Assembly (NCBI GenBank): GCA_963930775.1
Contig: OZ005689.1
Location: forward strand, 25,480,058-25,544,057
Length of the DNA: 64,000 nucleotides
Source of the DNA: Cliona cf. orientalis
Lineage: Eukaryota > Porifera > Demospongiae > Clionaida > Clionaidae
Direction of reading: 5' to 3'
A model generated the notes under the pieces. The model had not been told where the DNA came from and did not search any database. It saw nothing but the letters and a program-made list of their open reading frames with translations. Made by a program: the position numbers and the translations under genes. Position 1 is the stretch's first letter, and every line of letters begins with the position of its first letter. Of this stretch, positions 23,124 through 34,244 are shown piece after piece.

Positions 23124-25862
23124 TATTTATATTTACAGATTCTGACTATGATGAAAGTTCTGAATATGACTCAGACGAGGAACCTGCAGCTGCTACTGAT
23201 AATGTTGTCCTACCTCATCAGCCCACGGATACTGTCATTAGAGCATTGGTTCAGTGCTTTGTAATCTTAATCTGTATATGGCAAACGTTATTTAACCTTT
23301 CGGACAGAGCTATCAAGACATGCCTTCGTTTCTTTGGTACTATTCTTAGTGTGCTTGGCTCGTCTTCATCATCAGCATTGGTTATCTCTGTGCCTCTGCT
23401 TTACCCGTCACTCTCTATCTCCTAAGAAAATACTTAAAGTCAGAGCGAAATGACTTTATATCATATGTTGTTTGTCCGTCATGCTTCTCATTGTACAAAC
23501 TGTCTGACTGTTTTCGGGTAACTAGCATAGGAGACAAAGAGCCAATACGCTGCACTTTTATCCGTTTTTCTGACCATCCTCACCACCATAGACGTTTACC
23601 ATGCAATGCGCACTTACTAAAGAAGGTTCATCTTACAGGTGGTAAGGTGATTTATCGACTCAAATTTGTTTATGCATATCAGCCTGTAAAGAAGTCATTT
23701 GCACAATTAATAAAGCACCCAGGATTTGTAGCGAAGCTTGAGCATTGGCGAAATCGAGAACCTGAAGAGAATTCTTGGTCAGATATCTATGATGGTCAAG
23801 TGTGGAAAGATTTTAATTCTGATAAGTTCAGCAATTTTCTAAGAAATAAGCGGTGCTGTGGAGTTATGCTTAATATGGATTTTTTTGAACCCTATAAGCA
23901 TGTCAAGAATCATATGGGGTACTCTATTTGTCACTGATGAATTTGCCACGGTCAGAAAGATTTAAGCAGGAGAATATCATGTTAGGAATATTGCCACACT
24001 TTGTGCATGAACCACCCTCTCTGAACACTTTTCTTAGGCCATTTGTCGATGAGCTTATAGCTTATGGAATTTTGGAATCAAGGTGTAAGATTATACACAG
24101 CAGAGTCGCCGAAATACAAGCTTCTTTTCAAAATAGCATTGATGTGCATCGCATGTGATATTCCTGCCGCAAGAAATGTTGTGGCTTCAAGAGTCATAAT
24201 GCTAACCTTGGATGTTCCCGTTGTGCAAAAGTTTTTCCTGGTGGCTTTGGTCCTAAGGATTGTAGTGGATTTCAAAGAGAATCATGGCCTAAGCGACAGC
24301 TCAAACACCATATAGAAACTTGTCATAAGTTACAAGCATGCAAAACAGCTGCCCAAGTTGAAGCGATCGAAACTGAGACTGGTATAAAATATTCTGTTTT
24401 AACCGAACTACCTTACTTTGATCCGATTCGCTTTACAATAGTCGACCCCATGCATAATTTATTCTTAGGTACTGCTAAGACAATGCTTAAGAAGGTATGG
24501 TTAGAAAAAAAGTTGATTACTGATCACCAATTTGAATTAATACAAACAAGAGTTGATGCTATGACGGTTCCAAATGACATTGGACGTGTTCCCCGTAAAA
24601 GTCTGTCATCCTTTAGTGGTTTCACAGCTGAACAATGGGAAAAATTGGGTCCATGTTTGCTCTTCGAGGAGTACTACCTGACCAAGATTATATCTGCTGG
24701 CAATCATTTGTATTAGCCTGTTATTTTCTGTGCAGGAGAGTGATAACTCATACAGAATTAATGAAGGCTGATTTTCTTCTGATTAAATTTTGCCAGAAAG
24801 TTGAAGATCTATATGGTAAATCTGTTATTACTCCTAATATGCACCTACATGCACACCTTGCTGATTGTGTTAAAGACTATGGTAGCATTTACGGTTATTG
24901 GTTATTTTCATTTGAGAGATACAATGGAACTCGGAAATTTTCCCACAAATAAGAATTGCATATCTGAGCAGCTAATGCGGCGTTTTATATATGAATCGGA
25001 ATGCTATCACATGCCCTTGGCTGAAATTGTTAGAGAAGAATTTATAGCTGTTATTCTGAACCAAAGATGTACTGAAGTACATAAACGGAGGGTATTGATT
25101 ACCGCAAATCATCCTTCAATGATTTCAAATTCATACATCTACCTTCAGTATCACAATACAGCTCACTTGGACAGACTGATTTTGACCATCTTACAACAAC
25201 GTACTCATATCTACACGATGGCATGTCTTTTATCTCCAGTGAACATGTAACACGCACAATTAAGGTTTTCAAGACTATCAGTTTCTATGGAAGGCAATTT
25301 GGTTCCCTCCGATCACCATCAACAAAAAGTAATGCATATATATAAGCAGCATGGGCTGGTAATGATGGTTCAATCGACGAGCATGCTAAGTTAAGACCAG
25401 GAAAAGTACTGTTCTACGCTTTACACAAGGTTATGATCAATGGTGAATTGAAGGATCACTTATTAGTCTGTGTAAGCTGGTATGCTGAGCATAACTGTTA
25501 TCTCTACAAAAAGCCATTGGAAATTTGGAGTAAGCACATGATCACAGAAGGACCAGCTCTCTTTATTCCTGTTCAAAAGATTGCCTGTCGTTGTGCCGTT
25601 TGTCTTAGTCAAATACCTTGCCCATCTGGTGAAGAACAAGTCCTCTTTGTGTCTCCTTTGTCTGACTTTTTCTGCTTTTTTGTTTATGTGTACAATAAAT
25701 TATTTCTTTCTTGAAGAATGAAGAACATAGGCGGCAGACTGAACGTCGCCGCGCCGTGCCGTCAGCTACCAGTATGCGCATGCCCAGGCCCACCAACTTT
25801 GGCACACGCACGCGTGTTTTCTAATAAACATGCATAACTGCTGACTCGTGTATAATAACAAT

Positions 25863-26322
25863 ATGGTATCTGTTACAAAGCAGGTGTCTCTGACGAAGGA
25901 TGGTCTGTGGCAATTTGATCAACCACAGGAAACAACAAAGCGTAAGGTATATTGGCAGTGATGTTTATAGTACATGTCACTATAATTATAAATATCATTA
26001 ATTATGCTATGAATAATTACTTGATCTGAGGTTCTGACTGCTGTAAATTAATTGACGTGGTGTACATTGAAGTTTAATGTCTGTTGCTGGTATTATGCTA
26101 TTTGATTTTATGTTCTTACGAATTGTTTGTGTAGGTAACACAGTGAAGCTCATCCATGTACCACCTAAAAATGGTGCTCAACTTCCTAGCAGTGAGGCAT
26201 CAACACCTCATACCCCAAATGCACTGCGTAAAACTCAAAGTGCTAGTACTAGTGGTTGTGACTCTGGAGTATCATCAGAGAGTAGTGTTACCCCACCTGC
26301 TGCTCCTCGAAGTTTGTCGTAA
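25863..26322 (+). CDS. Small two-exon ORF, unrecognised
   Basis: ATG at 25863 (MVSVTKQVSLTKDGLWQFDQ) leads to a gtaagg donor at about 25942. After a tag acceptor near 26134 the frame continues KLIHVPPKNGAQLP and then Ser/Thr/Pro-rich sequence (TPHTPNALRKTQS, SSESSVTPPAAPRSLS) to a stop at 26322, about 88 residues. A GCGCATGCCC core lies about 90 bp upstream. Right after the stop another frame reads RKLNFDGEKAAKLV, so the real gene may be longer with one frame change. No domain is recognised; it may be part of the preceding transposon or a short host gene. Confidence 0.4.
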
Positions 26323-26329
26323 ACTTAAC

Positions 26330-27115
26330 TTTGATGGAGAGAAGGCAGCAAAACTAGTGGTACACAGGAAAAAATGACGTGTAGTTTGGCTCTAATTTGG
26401 TGTGCTAAGACTGCAGGTGTGCTGATTTCCAAAAGTAGCACAGCAAATGTGCTAAATGCACACAGCAGTGTGCTAGTTATTAATTATCACATTACAAAGA
26501 GCACATCAGATTCAGTACACTGGTGTGTAGAATAAAATTGTTTACACGAATGTAATGTGCTACGATTTTTTAGTCACTCTCACGCCCTCATGATGAATGC
26601 CATAGTTCACACGACAACAGTGAATCAAAAGCAGTAAGCTGCGCTGCATGCTCGCGCCAGCCCCTCCGCATAGCGCCATTACACTATCTTCTCTTTTATT
26701 CGTTTATACTGTAACTAAGCCAACAGGCATGATCAAAATTTTATAGCCTCAGAGGTAGGTGTATAAATGTTTATACACCTACAAGAGGTGTATAAGTGAT
26801 TTATACACCTCCAATAGAGCAATCTGATTGGTCAGAATGTTACAACCATGGTACAATGATACAGGTATGCTTGAATATCGGATACTATACCTATAATGAT
26901 CTGCTATGCTATGTTGGGGATGGATAGCGCAAAGCGCAAGTGCCGAAAGTTTAATACTGAGCCACACCCGCTTTAGCTGTAGCTCTCATGCACACTCAAT
27001 AATCTTTATACTAGCTTAAAACCATAGATTTCGGTGTAATACGTGTGACAAGGTGGTAAGGTGTGATCATATGGGAAAACAGGATCTGCAGCATGCAAGG
27101 GCATCAAGATAGAGT
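26330..27115. other. No gene; two adjacent hairpins at 26756-26813
   Basis: taggtgtataaatgtttatacaccta and gaggtgtataagtgatttatacacctc are back-to-back inverted repeats sharing the GGTGTATAA arm. The rest is AT-rich with repeated gtgctaa/agcaca words near 26400-26470 and a CCACACCC near 26962. No coding signal is seen. Confidence 0.6.
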
Positions 27116-27119
27116 GAAA

Positions 27120-28715
27120 GCACTTAAATCAGTCAAAACTTAGCTTTCTTAATCCAGCAGCATCTGATGAAGCAATGAAAAGGATGGAGGCGGAAGTGCG
27201 AATGGCAGTCTTGACTGCTAGTTGTAATATCCCACTAGCCTTCCATGATCAATTATCACCCACACTTAGAAGCATCTTTCCTGACTCGAAGATTGCTGCC
27301 AAATACCACTGCATCAACTAAAGCCACTTGCATGCTCACTCTGGCCATAGCACCAGCTCTGAAAATGGATCTAATAGAAACCATGAAGGCTCATTCTTTT
27401 TCAGTTCAATTGATGGTTCAAATGACACTGGTTTGGAGAAAATGAACCCCATGACAATTAGAATTTTTGATGGAACTAATGGAAAAATTGTAATGAAATT
27501 TCTTGATATGTGCACCACAGCCAGCTCAACTGCAGAAGTAATTTATGATGTGATAGATGGTAAGTTATCAGATTTACTTAGTTGTATAAATCCTTGGGCA
27601 GAGTGTATATCTGTCAGTGTTGACATTTCTGTGAATATTGGCATCCGCAACTCCTTGAAATCACGAATACTTCAGCGAAATAGTGCCATTTACTATAATG
27701 GTTGCCCATGTCATGTTCTCCATAATGCAGCACAGAAGGCTGGTAATACTTTTGCCGCTTATTGCAGGTTTGATGCAGATGAGTTCGCTGTCAACCTCTA
27801 CTTATTGGTTTGACAAGTCAACAAATCGAAAAAATGACTTGCGATCCTACAATCAATTTTGTGACCAAGAGTATATAGAGGTATGATTAAGCATGTATCT
27901 ACCCGTTGGCTTACTTTACAACTAGATATAACACGAAGCTTGAAGCAATATGAAGCACTAAAATCATACTTCATCTCTAAAGACGAGCCACAAGCAAGAT
28001 TTCATAGGCTTCAAGCAGTGTTTAGTGATCCCACGTCTTAGGTATACCTCTTTTCTTCAGTCAGTACTCCCAGTGTTCAATGATGCAAATAAATTTTTGC
28101 AACAAGAAGAGGCACTCATTCATGTCCTACAGCAGCGGTTGTATGGTTGTATGGTTGTATGGTTTACTTAAAAAGGTTCTTGGAAAATTTGTCAAACCAT
28201 CTGTCTTAGTGGAGGCTATACAGAGAGCATTGTTGGCAGTTTATTTTTTTTGATTCAAACAATTAAGTGAATGACTGATTTAGTTATCAAAGCAGACTTT
28301 ACAGAAGCTGTTTGACGAAGGCGATATATCTGACAATCAGCAGAAAGGCTTCTATCAGGCAGTCCAAATGTGCCACTGAGTACCTACTTATATGGTGTCC
28401 TATACGTGATAAGCTACTTTCACACATTGTATGGGTTGGCTTTGAAAGCAGACTGGAAAAAAACCTTTTCCTCTGTTGAGCAGTTTCTAGGTACCACACT
28501 TTGTTTACTGACCTTGATATGGACAAGCTCAATGACCAATCTCTCTCATATCAATTTTTAGTGGAGAAAGATATTCCTAATTCAGTTAAGGAATCCACTG
28601 GACTTGATACTGAACATCCCTATCGAGTAGATGTTCTCTGGCACTACCTTAAACATGTAAAAAAGCCAGGAACAACAGAACACCAATTTGACCTACTCTT
28701 CCGAGTTGCTGAAGT
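27120..28715 (+). pseudogene. hAT-like transposase gene, degraded
   Basis: The readable order follows a hAT-type transposase family common in fish, cnidarians and sponges: EVRMAVLTASCNIPLAFHDQ, SIFPDSKIAAKYH, DGSNDTGLEKMNPMTIRIFD, SVNIGIRNSLKSRI, YNGCPCHVLHNAAQKAGNTF, YWFDKSTNRKNDLRSYNQFC, IKHVSTRWLTLQLDI, YFISKDEPQARFHRLQAVF, then MDKLNDQSLSYQFLVEKDIP and YRVDVLWHYLKHVK. By family it would be a DDE transposase with a C-terminal dimerisation region. Frames break several times (near 27310, 27800, 28040, 28150-28320, 28500). After VAEVIMTIP, where relatives have the conserved HSNA(E)R segment, there is a CATAC microsatellite. N-terminal zinc finger and element ends were not found. Confidence 0.7.
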
Positions 28716-28719
28716 TATT

Positions 28720-28752
28720 ATGACCATACCATACCATACCATACCATACCTC
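28720..28752. repeat. (CATAC)n microsatellite inside the hAT remnant
   Basis: Five near-perfect catac units sit where the family has the conserved motif after VIMTIP. A similar (catac)n lies at 19490-19514. Confidence 0.8.
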
Positions 28753-28788
28753 ACTCAAATGCAGAACGGGTATTTTATTTTTTTTCAA

Positions 28789-29530
28789 GGAGACCAAAAC
28801 ACTAAGCAGAAAAAAAAATTTGTCCATAAACCACCATATAATCGAGCTGGATGCATAGTGGAACCATACAATGCAAGCAGGCAGCATAATTTTCAATTTT
28901 GTCAAAAAGTTGGTAAAGGTCGTCACGTTTATGTGCGTGCATGGCCCCGCCCCTCACGTAGCGCGTGGGTGGAAACATTGCAAACGCATGGCTTCCCTGT
29001 ACAAACATATGGGGAAACTTCAAAGGGCCGTAACTTTAATTCTAAGGTGTGAATCAAAATTCCTAAAGGTCAAATCTCTGCATTCTATTCATTCTGCACG
29101 CCGGTGCAAAAATTATGTCCCCAAGTGCTCCCAGTTCCCCCTGAATTAATTATTTAAAATCTTTTTTTTGTTTAATTAACAAGGGAACCACACACTAAGC
29201 AGAAAAAATGTCCGAAAACCACCACACAGTTGAGCTGGATGCATAGCAGAGGCAAACAATGCAAGCAGGCATCAAAAGAGCCGTATATACAATGTTTGGT
29301 AAAGGGTCATCAACATACCCTGCGCTCCCGTAATTTTTTTATAGGCAAACATGGCTTCCTATACAAACATAATATGGGAACTTTAAAGTGCCATATCTCT
29401 AATTCTAAGGTGTGGATCAAAATTTCCCGCCATCAATTTTTTAGTTTCAACCCATTCTGCGTGCCCATGTAAAAATTATCTCCCCAAGTGCTCCCAATCC
29501 CCCCAGTGAATTACATTATTTAATTTCTTT
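28789..29530. repeat. Divergent tandem duplication, about 390-bp unit
   Basis: Units at about 28789-29165 and 29182-29530 share acactaagcagaaaaaa, gagctggatgcatag, caatgcaagcaggca, taattctaaggtgtg and ccccaagtgctccca, each ending in a T-rich stretch. Clear divergence makes it older than the 151-bp duplication at 210. No gene recognised. Confidence 0.75.
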
Positions 29531-29788
29531 TTTTTTCAAGCTAAACCACACCATAAGATAAAAGAATTATGATAACCTACTCCAGAGAACACAACCACAT
29601 TGCCAGTGTATTCACTTTGTAAGAGGCTGTTGATAATTTGCTGAGTCACATATACCCGGTAAACCATTATTTATATTCGATCATGTATCCCAGTCTGTAG
29701 AAAAGTCAATATCAAGGTTAGTATCCATGGACATTATACCCTCTGACGTACCTTCAGCTGATGAAAGTTCACTATTGAATTTGCTCAG

Positions 29789-30038
29789 CAGTGGCGTAAG
29801 AAGATGTTTTTGAACAGGGGGGCTGTAAATAAAATTGCGTGCAAAGCGCGCAAAGATTTTTTTGGGATCACACGATACACCTTCAAACCATGATTATGCT
29901 AATTTGGCTGTAAAGTAGACTTTACATCACAAATCTGAAGATGTCAAGGCCTAGTAGAATAAATATCTTCCAAGGTTTACCAGGCCCACTTGGCTGACAA
30001 GATGGGGGGGCTACAGCCCCTCTGCTTCTTACGCCAGT
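29789..30038. mobile_element. 250-bp MITE of the GGCGTAGG family
   Basis: Ends are CAGTGGCGTAAGAAG and CTTCTTACGCCAGT. The 6-bp duplication GCTCAG flanks the element (29783-29788 and 30039-30044). It carries short G runs (aggggggg, gatgggggggct). Relatives are at 47850, 53913 and 63444. Confidence 0.8.
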
Positions 30039-30150
30039 GCTCAGTGCATACGGTAATATCATGATTATGATAATGATTATTACATCACTCATAGCAAGTA
30101 GGTATATATTATACCGATCAGAATTAACGACGACTTCTAGACTTACTTAA

Positions 30151-30607
30151 GGGGGCTTGTCCAAAGTCCTTGTGGAAAAATTAACGTCATTATGACCTTA
30201 GGGGGGGGAGGGGGTCTTGGCCCATGACGTTTTACAACTGCACTGTCAGCAGACGTGAGCTTTAGTTGTGATTATGCATTCTTGTGGCTGAATAAGTGTA
30301 GACACCTCCAGCAGTGTCAAAATTTAACAGCTGTGTCAAGCACTATGTAGCTAAAAGTGTACCCGTAGCTACAGGCAAGCAAGAAACTGTCAAAGAAGCA
30401 CAGATATGCAATGAATCCATGAAGATATAGCTAGTGCTGTAGAATATAAGTGAATACTGAATGTGTAGGCTAAATGGAGCGGAATCAGAGTTTCAGTGTT
30501 GAATCTATGCTGAAATGCTGTGACGTTAAAAGAGGGGGGGGGAGGGGGGTAAAACGTTAACGTCATAATGACGTTAATTCTTCCACAAGGACTTTGGACA
30601 AGCCCCC
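30151..30607. mobile_element. 457-bp MITE with about 45-bp inverted repeats
   Basis: The left end GGGGGCTTGTCCAAAGTCCT continues through tgtggaaaaattaacgtcat; the right end mirrors it closely. The right arm contains the perfect palindrome ttaacgtcataatgacgttaa, and G-rich runs (ggggggggaggggg) lie just inside both arms. The target duplication is unclear. No coding capacity. Confidence 0.85.
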
Positions 30608-30609
30608 AA

Positions 30610-31880
30610 CATTAACTGTTAGAATTTCAGCTTCGTATTATAGATATCAAATGCTGTAGGAAGCAGTGTCAACAGAAATGTGAATTGCAGTATATTATTG
30701 TCAATATTTATAAATATTGCTAGCTATTAAGCACAGTCACTAATTACATGCACCTTATATTAGTGGTTTGAACCTGCCATTGATTCCTGCAGCTCAGAGT
30801 TTAATTATTACACCAAAATGCAGTTTTGACCGGTTATGACTGCATGCATGCCTAATTATTTTTCTGCTGAAATTGCAACCAAGACAGAGCACTGCTATAC
30901 TATCTATGATTAATTATTTATTCATCAGAGTTTTGGAGTCATCACAATCGCCGTAGAGTGCTGCTGCTGTGTGTGTGTGTTGTGGGGGGGGGGGGGGTTA
31001 GATTAATCATGGTGAGTATAATGTAGACCAGTATCAGGCAGACAAGAATTACGAACGTATACTAGCTAGCTGGCACACAGCAAATGCACACTCATGCAGC
31101 AGTGGCAGAAGGTTGCAACAAAATAATATTATTATACTATAATTATAGCACAGAGCGTGGGCCTAGCAAGACTAGCACCGTCGCTAGGCTAGTAAAGGCT
31201 TTCAGTATTAGAACAGGTCCATTCATGTTCAGTGATTCACCATCCTACCTATACTGGCTTGGTCATTGCCAAGCGTATGCAAGAAATCATATAGATAAGT
31301 ACATACGGCACGTAAGTTTATTTACCTCGAAACTTGACTCAAAGTTTGTCCATAGTGAGCAACTTGACGTGACCACCTACTTTCCTAGACGTATTTAGAC
31401 TCTAAACGTAGTGCCTACTTCACCAGTCCGTGTAGCTAGGAGCGCCGTTTTTGGGTCGATTGCTTCGTCGCTTGAACATCACCATAGGCAATATTTTTAG
31501 GAGCTCTCGTTCATTAGCCGCTAAGGTGACCTTTGCACGACCTCCAACAAATCCGCAGGTATGCTCGTTTGGCCTGCTAAAGTACGCGATTGCACGAACG
31601 CGTCATAGCCTGCGATCGAATTTGTACAGACTCTATGGCCGTACGTGAAATAGGGACTTTCCCTCCGCGTTCCAGCACTAAACCTCACATTTACTTGGAT
31701 ACGAAAGCGAAACTAAAAATTCCAATTGGAACATTGTTCAAAATTTTTCTTCCTCTCTCTGTACATGTAAATTTATCTCGTAAAACCCTTGCAATAAGCA
31801 GATAAGTTAATTATTTAATTACATTACATTACTCATACAGAAATTCTTTTATCTTGTGGTGTAACTACTTAGTGTGTAAT
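30610..31880. other. No confident gene; GT and poly-G tract at 30967-31000
   Basis: Open frames at 31084-31398 (FSIRTGPFMFSDSPSYLYW) and 31451-31648 (RLLRRLNITIGNIFRSSRSL) match nothing I know and lack convincing splice context. A (gt)n run joins a 15-G run near 30995. Confidence 0.5.
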
Positions 31881-32197
31881 TTTTGTATATAATAGTTTTT
31901 GCATTCATTGCAAAGGACATACAATAGCATAAATTAATGCTAATTTAGAATGTGTGCCCAAAGTTAATAAAGTATGAATAAAGAGTTAATAACAACAGAC
32001 AAAATTAATGATAATTATTAAGTTAGTAGTGAAAAGACGATTAAAGCTTAGTTAAGTTGACTCCACACATTTAATTTGAATGATGATAAATAACACGAGA
32101 GTAAGTCCAGAGGCAGTGAATTCCATGCTTCAATCGAGCGAATAATTGGAGTTCTGGAACTGATTGGTATGGAAACTTGGGTATGCGGAGTACAAAT

Positions 32198-32865
32198 GTG
32201 ACCGGATTTGGGAAAAACCCTCCGTATGGGATCCGCGCGCGATTCGCGCAATGCGCGTTTTTAATAGCTCAGGTCTAAATTTGTCAAAGTCCAGATTTTG
32301 TCATATACATGTCGAACAACCCTTCATCTAACTGTTGCCGTCTTCTACGGAGGCTAGTCGTGCTATACAAAGGCGAAATAAGCCTTCATTTTGACCCACC
32401 TAGTCGGCACAGCCACCGTACACGGAGCCCGTTGCTATGGGCGGTAATTAGAATTCTCTACCTAGATACAGCTAGATTCATCGATCTACTGTACGTTTGC
32501 TTACCTTTTTAGCTTCTTGGGCATCTAAGAACAATCGCCTGTCCTTATCAACAACGAAATTCAACTCTTGCTCGATCTTTACGTTCATTTCGAACGGCTC
32601 CGCCCAGGTCCATTTAATTGATTTCCGGGTCACGCGTAGTATGCGGAAACGCCATACGCGTGCATAGCAACGCCTTTAGACCGTAATTTCTCGATTATTG
32701 GGGGTGTGGCGCGATCACAAACAAAGCGCTGTATCTCCACAATGAAGCGCGCGATAGGCCTAAGACTTGAACGCGGGTTAGCTCTATGGTAGAGCTTATC
32801 AACCATGCATCAAACTCAATTTTCTGAAAAAATCCCATACGGCGGGTTTTCCCAAATCCGGTCAC
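32198..32865. mobile_element. Family-A MITE copy A3, inserted in the LINE
   Basis: Terminal repeats GTGACCGGATTTGGGAAAA and inverse; the 4-bp duplication AAAT flanks it (32194-32197, 32866-32869). The exon-like ORF (MNVKIEQELNF, ending AQEAKK) is open on the minus strand, with donor gtaagc here. Confidence 0.9.
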
Positions 32866-33055
32866 AAATGTTCAGGGCGGTTTGATGTAGCTCGAGTTGC
32901 TCTAGTGGCATGATGCTGGCGTATGATATCGGGAGGAAAGTAGCACAGGCTGTGAACAATCTTGAACATAGTACAAAGATCAAGGAAAAGTCTCCTCTGC
33001 TCTAAAGATGGAACCTGAAAAAGTTCCAGAAGTGATTCATAACTCTGATCCCATG

Positions 33056-33244
33056 CCTTATCGGGCCTCTGCTATTTCTGATTTACATAAATGATGTGTG
33101 TTCAGTCGAACTATCCCACAACTGCCACATAACTCTTTATGCAGATGATATCCTGCTATACAAGCCCATTCGGAGAGATCAAGACTACTCTGACCTCCAG
33201 ATAGATATTAATGCCATTTAAGTTTGGGTAGACAATAACTACCT
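33056..33244 (+). other. Inverted block of the LINE reverse transcriptase
   Basis: Plus-strand reading gives IGPLLFLIYINDVCSVELS, CHITLYADDILLYKPI and DYSDLQIDINA, the RT segment expected right after SGVPQGSV on the minus strand. Both flanks of the LINE are in minus orientation, so only this ~190 bp is inverted. Confidence 0.85.
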
Positions 33245-34244
33245 CACAGACCCTTGTGGAACTCCAGATAGCACATAATTTTGCAGGAGAAGACGTTGCA
33301 CCATTAACAACTACTTGTTGCTTACGGTTCGTTAGATAGCTATGTAGCCGTTTCAGCAAGAGCTTGTTGACGCCTATAGTCTCAAGTTTCTGAAGTAGAG
33401 CTCTGTGAGGAACAGAATCAAAGGCCTTCTTTAGGTCGAAGAATACAGCCCCTACTTCGTGTCCCTCCTCCATTAACTGCAGCCAATTATGAGTAGCCTC
33501 CAGTAGAGCTCTCACAGTTGACTTGCCAGCTTGAAATCCCCGTTGGAAGTTGGAAAGTGGTTGGGTATTCTGTAAATGGTGATTGAGGAGACTGTAGATG
33601 TGCTTCTCTAGTAATTTACTCAAAATTGGTAGGGGAGATGCTGGTCTGTAGTTGCTAGGGCTGTTGTAGCAGTTGGCTTTCGGAATAGGTACAACATAGG
33701 AAGATTTCCAGGGCATTGGGAAAACACCGTTTGCAATCGATTTGTTGAATATCACTGTAATGGGATAAGCAATGGAGAGAGCAGTCATTTTTAACATCTT
33801 CCCTGAAATTTGATCAGGGCCGTTTGCTTTTATTGTATCTATTGTCTGTAGTAAATGAAGGACTTCTTCCTCTGAACACAATAATGTGTCGAGATTGTCA
33901 GGGTCATCCACCCTGTCAGTGATCAACTATTGTGTGTCAGAGTCAGACAATGGAGATTGAATTGTATTGAAACGTTTTGAGAAAAATGAGCTTAGCATAT
34001 TGGCTTTGTCTTGATCTCCAATTGCTTCATTGTGATCGTCGTCTGTAAGTGTGGGGATAATCACAGCTTCTCTTTTCAGAGATTTAATTAATATTTCACT
34101 AATAAACAAAAACAAGACGCCAAGTAGAAGCTCTTTAGGCTTGGATGGTACATTGTCATCCCTAACTACAGTAAAAACTCACATCGAAAAGCCTCTTGAG
34201 TGGAAACCATCCACTAGCATACTTGAGAATGCAAAAAAGGCAAC

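Larger units (their letters stand above)
21326..25714 (+). pseudogene. EnSpm/CACTA-like Tnp2-type transposase gene, multi-exon, degraded
   Basis: Exon 1 (from ATG 21326) has a zinc-finger-like GYRYCPHYEQMVSNRTYRSH. An acidic exon lies at about 22131-22269, before a gtatgc donor. The main body from 23139 follows the metazoan Tnp2-like family: DSDYDESSEYDSDEE, YVVCPSCFSLYKL, SDIYDGQVWKDF, VMLNMDFFEPYKHV, CGFKSHNANLGCSRCAKVFP, LTELPYFDPIRFTIVDPMHN, FSGFTAEQW, NMHLHAHLADCVKDYGSIYG, LFSFERYNG, and at the end LRPGKVLFYALH and LVCVSWYAEHNCY. It would cut and rejoin DNA at element ends. Several frame changes (near 23420, 23935, 24160, 24715, 24950, 25250) make it inactive. Two MITEs occupy its introns (21502-22054, 22496-23123). 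Element ends were not found. Confidence 0.8.
31890..34130 (-). mobile_element. CR1/L2-like LINE fragment with internal inversion
   Basis: On the minus strand: IPTLTDDDHNEA and KANMLSSFFSKRFN (33930-34110), then reverse transcriptase (33250-33926) with KANGPDQISGKMLKM, ANCYNSPSNYRPASPLPILS, FQRGFQAGKSTVRALLEATH, VFFDLKKAFDSVPHRALL and, in another frame, VLSGVPQGSV. The next conserved piece, IGPLLFLIYINDV with the catalytic LYADDILLY, lies on the opposite strand at 33056-33244. The minus strand resumes at 33055 with ESLLELFQVPSLEQRRLF and ends with RSIEAWNSLPLDLLS, a stop near 32048 and an AT-rich 3' UTR. A block of thumb/connector sequence is missing. A MITE (32198-32865) splits the C-terminal part. 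The endonuclease is absent. Confidence 0.85.
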
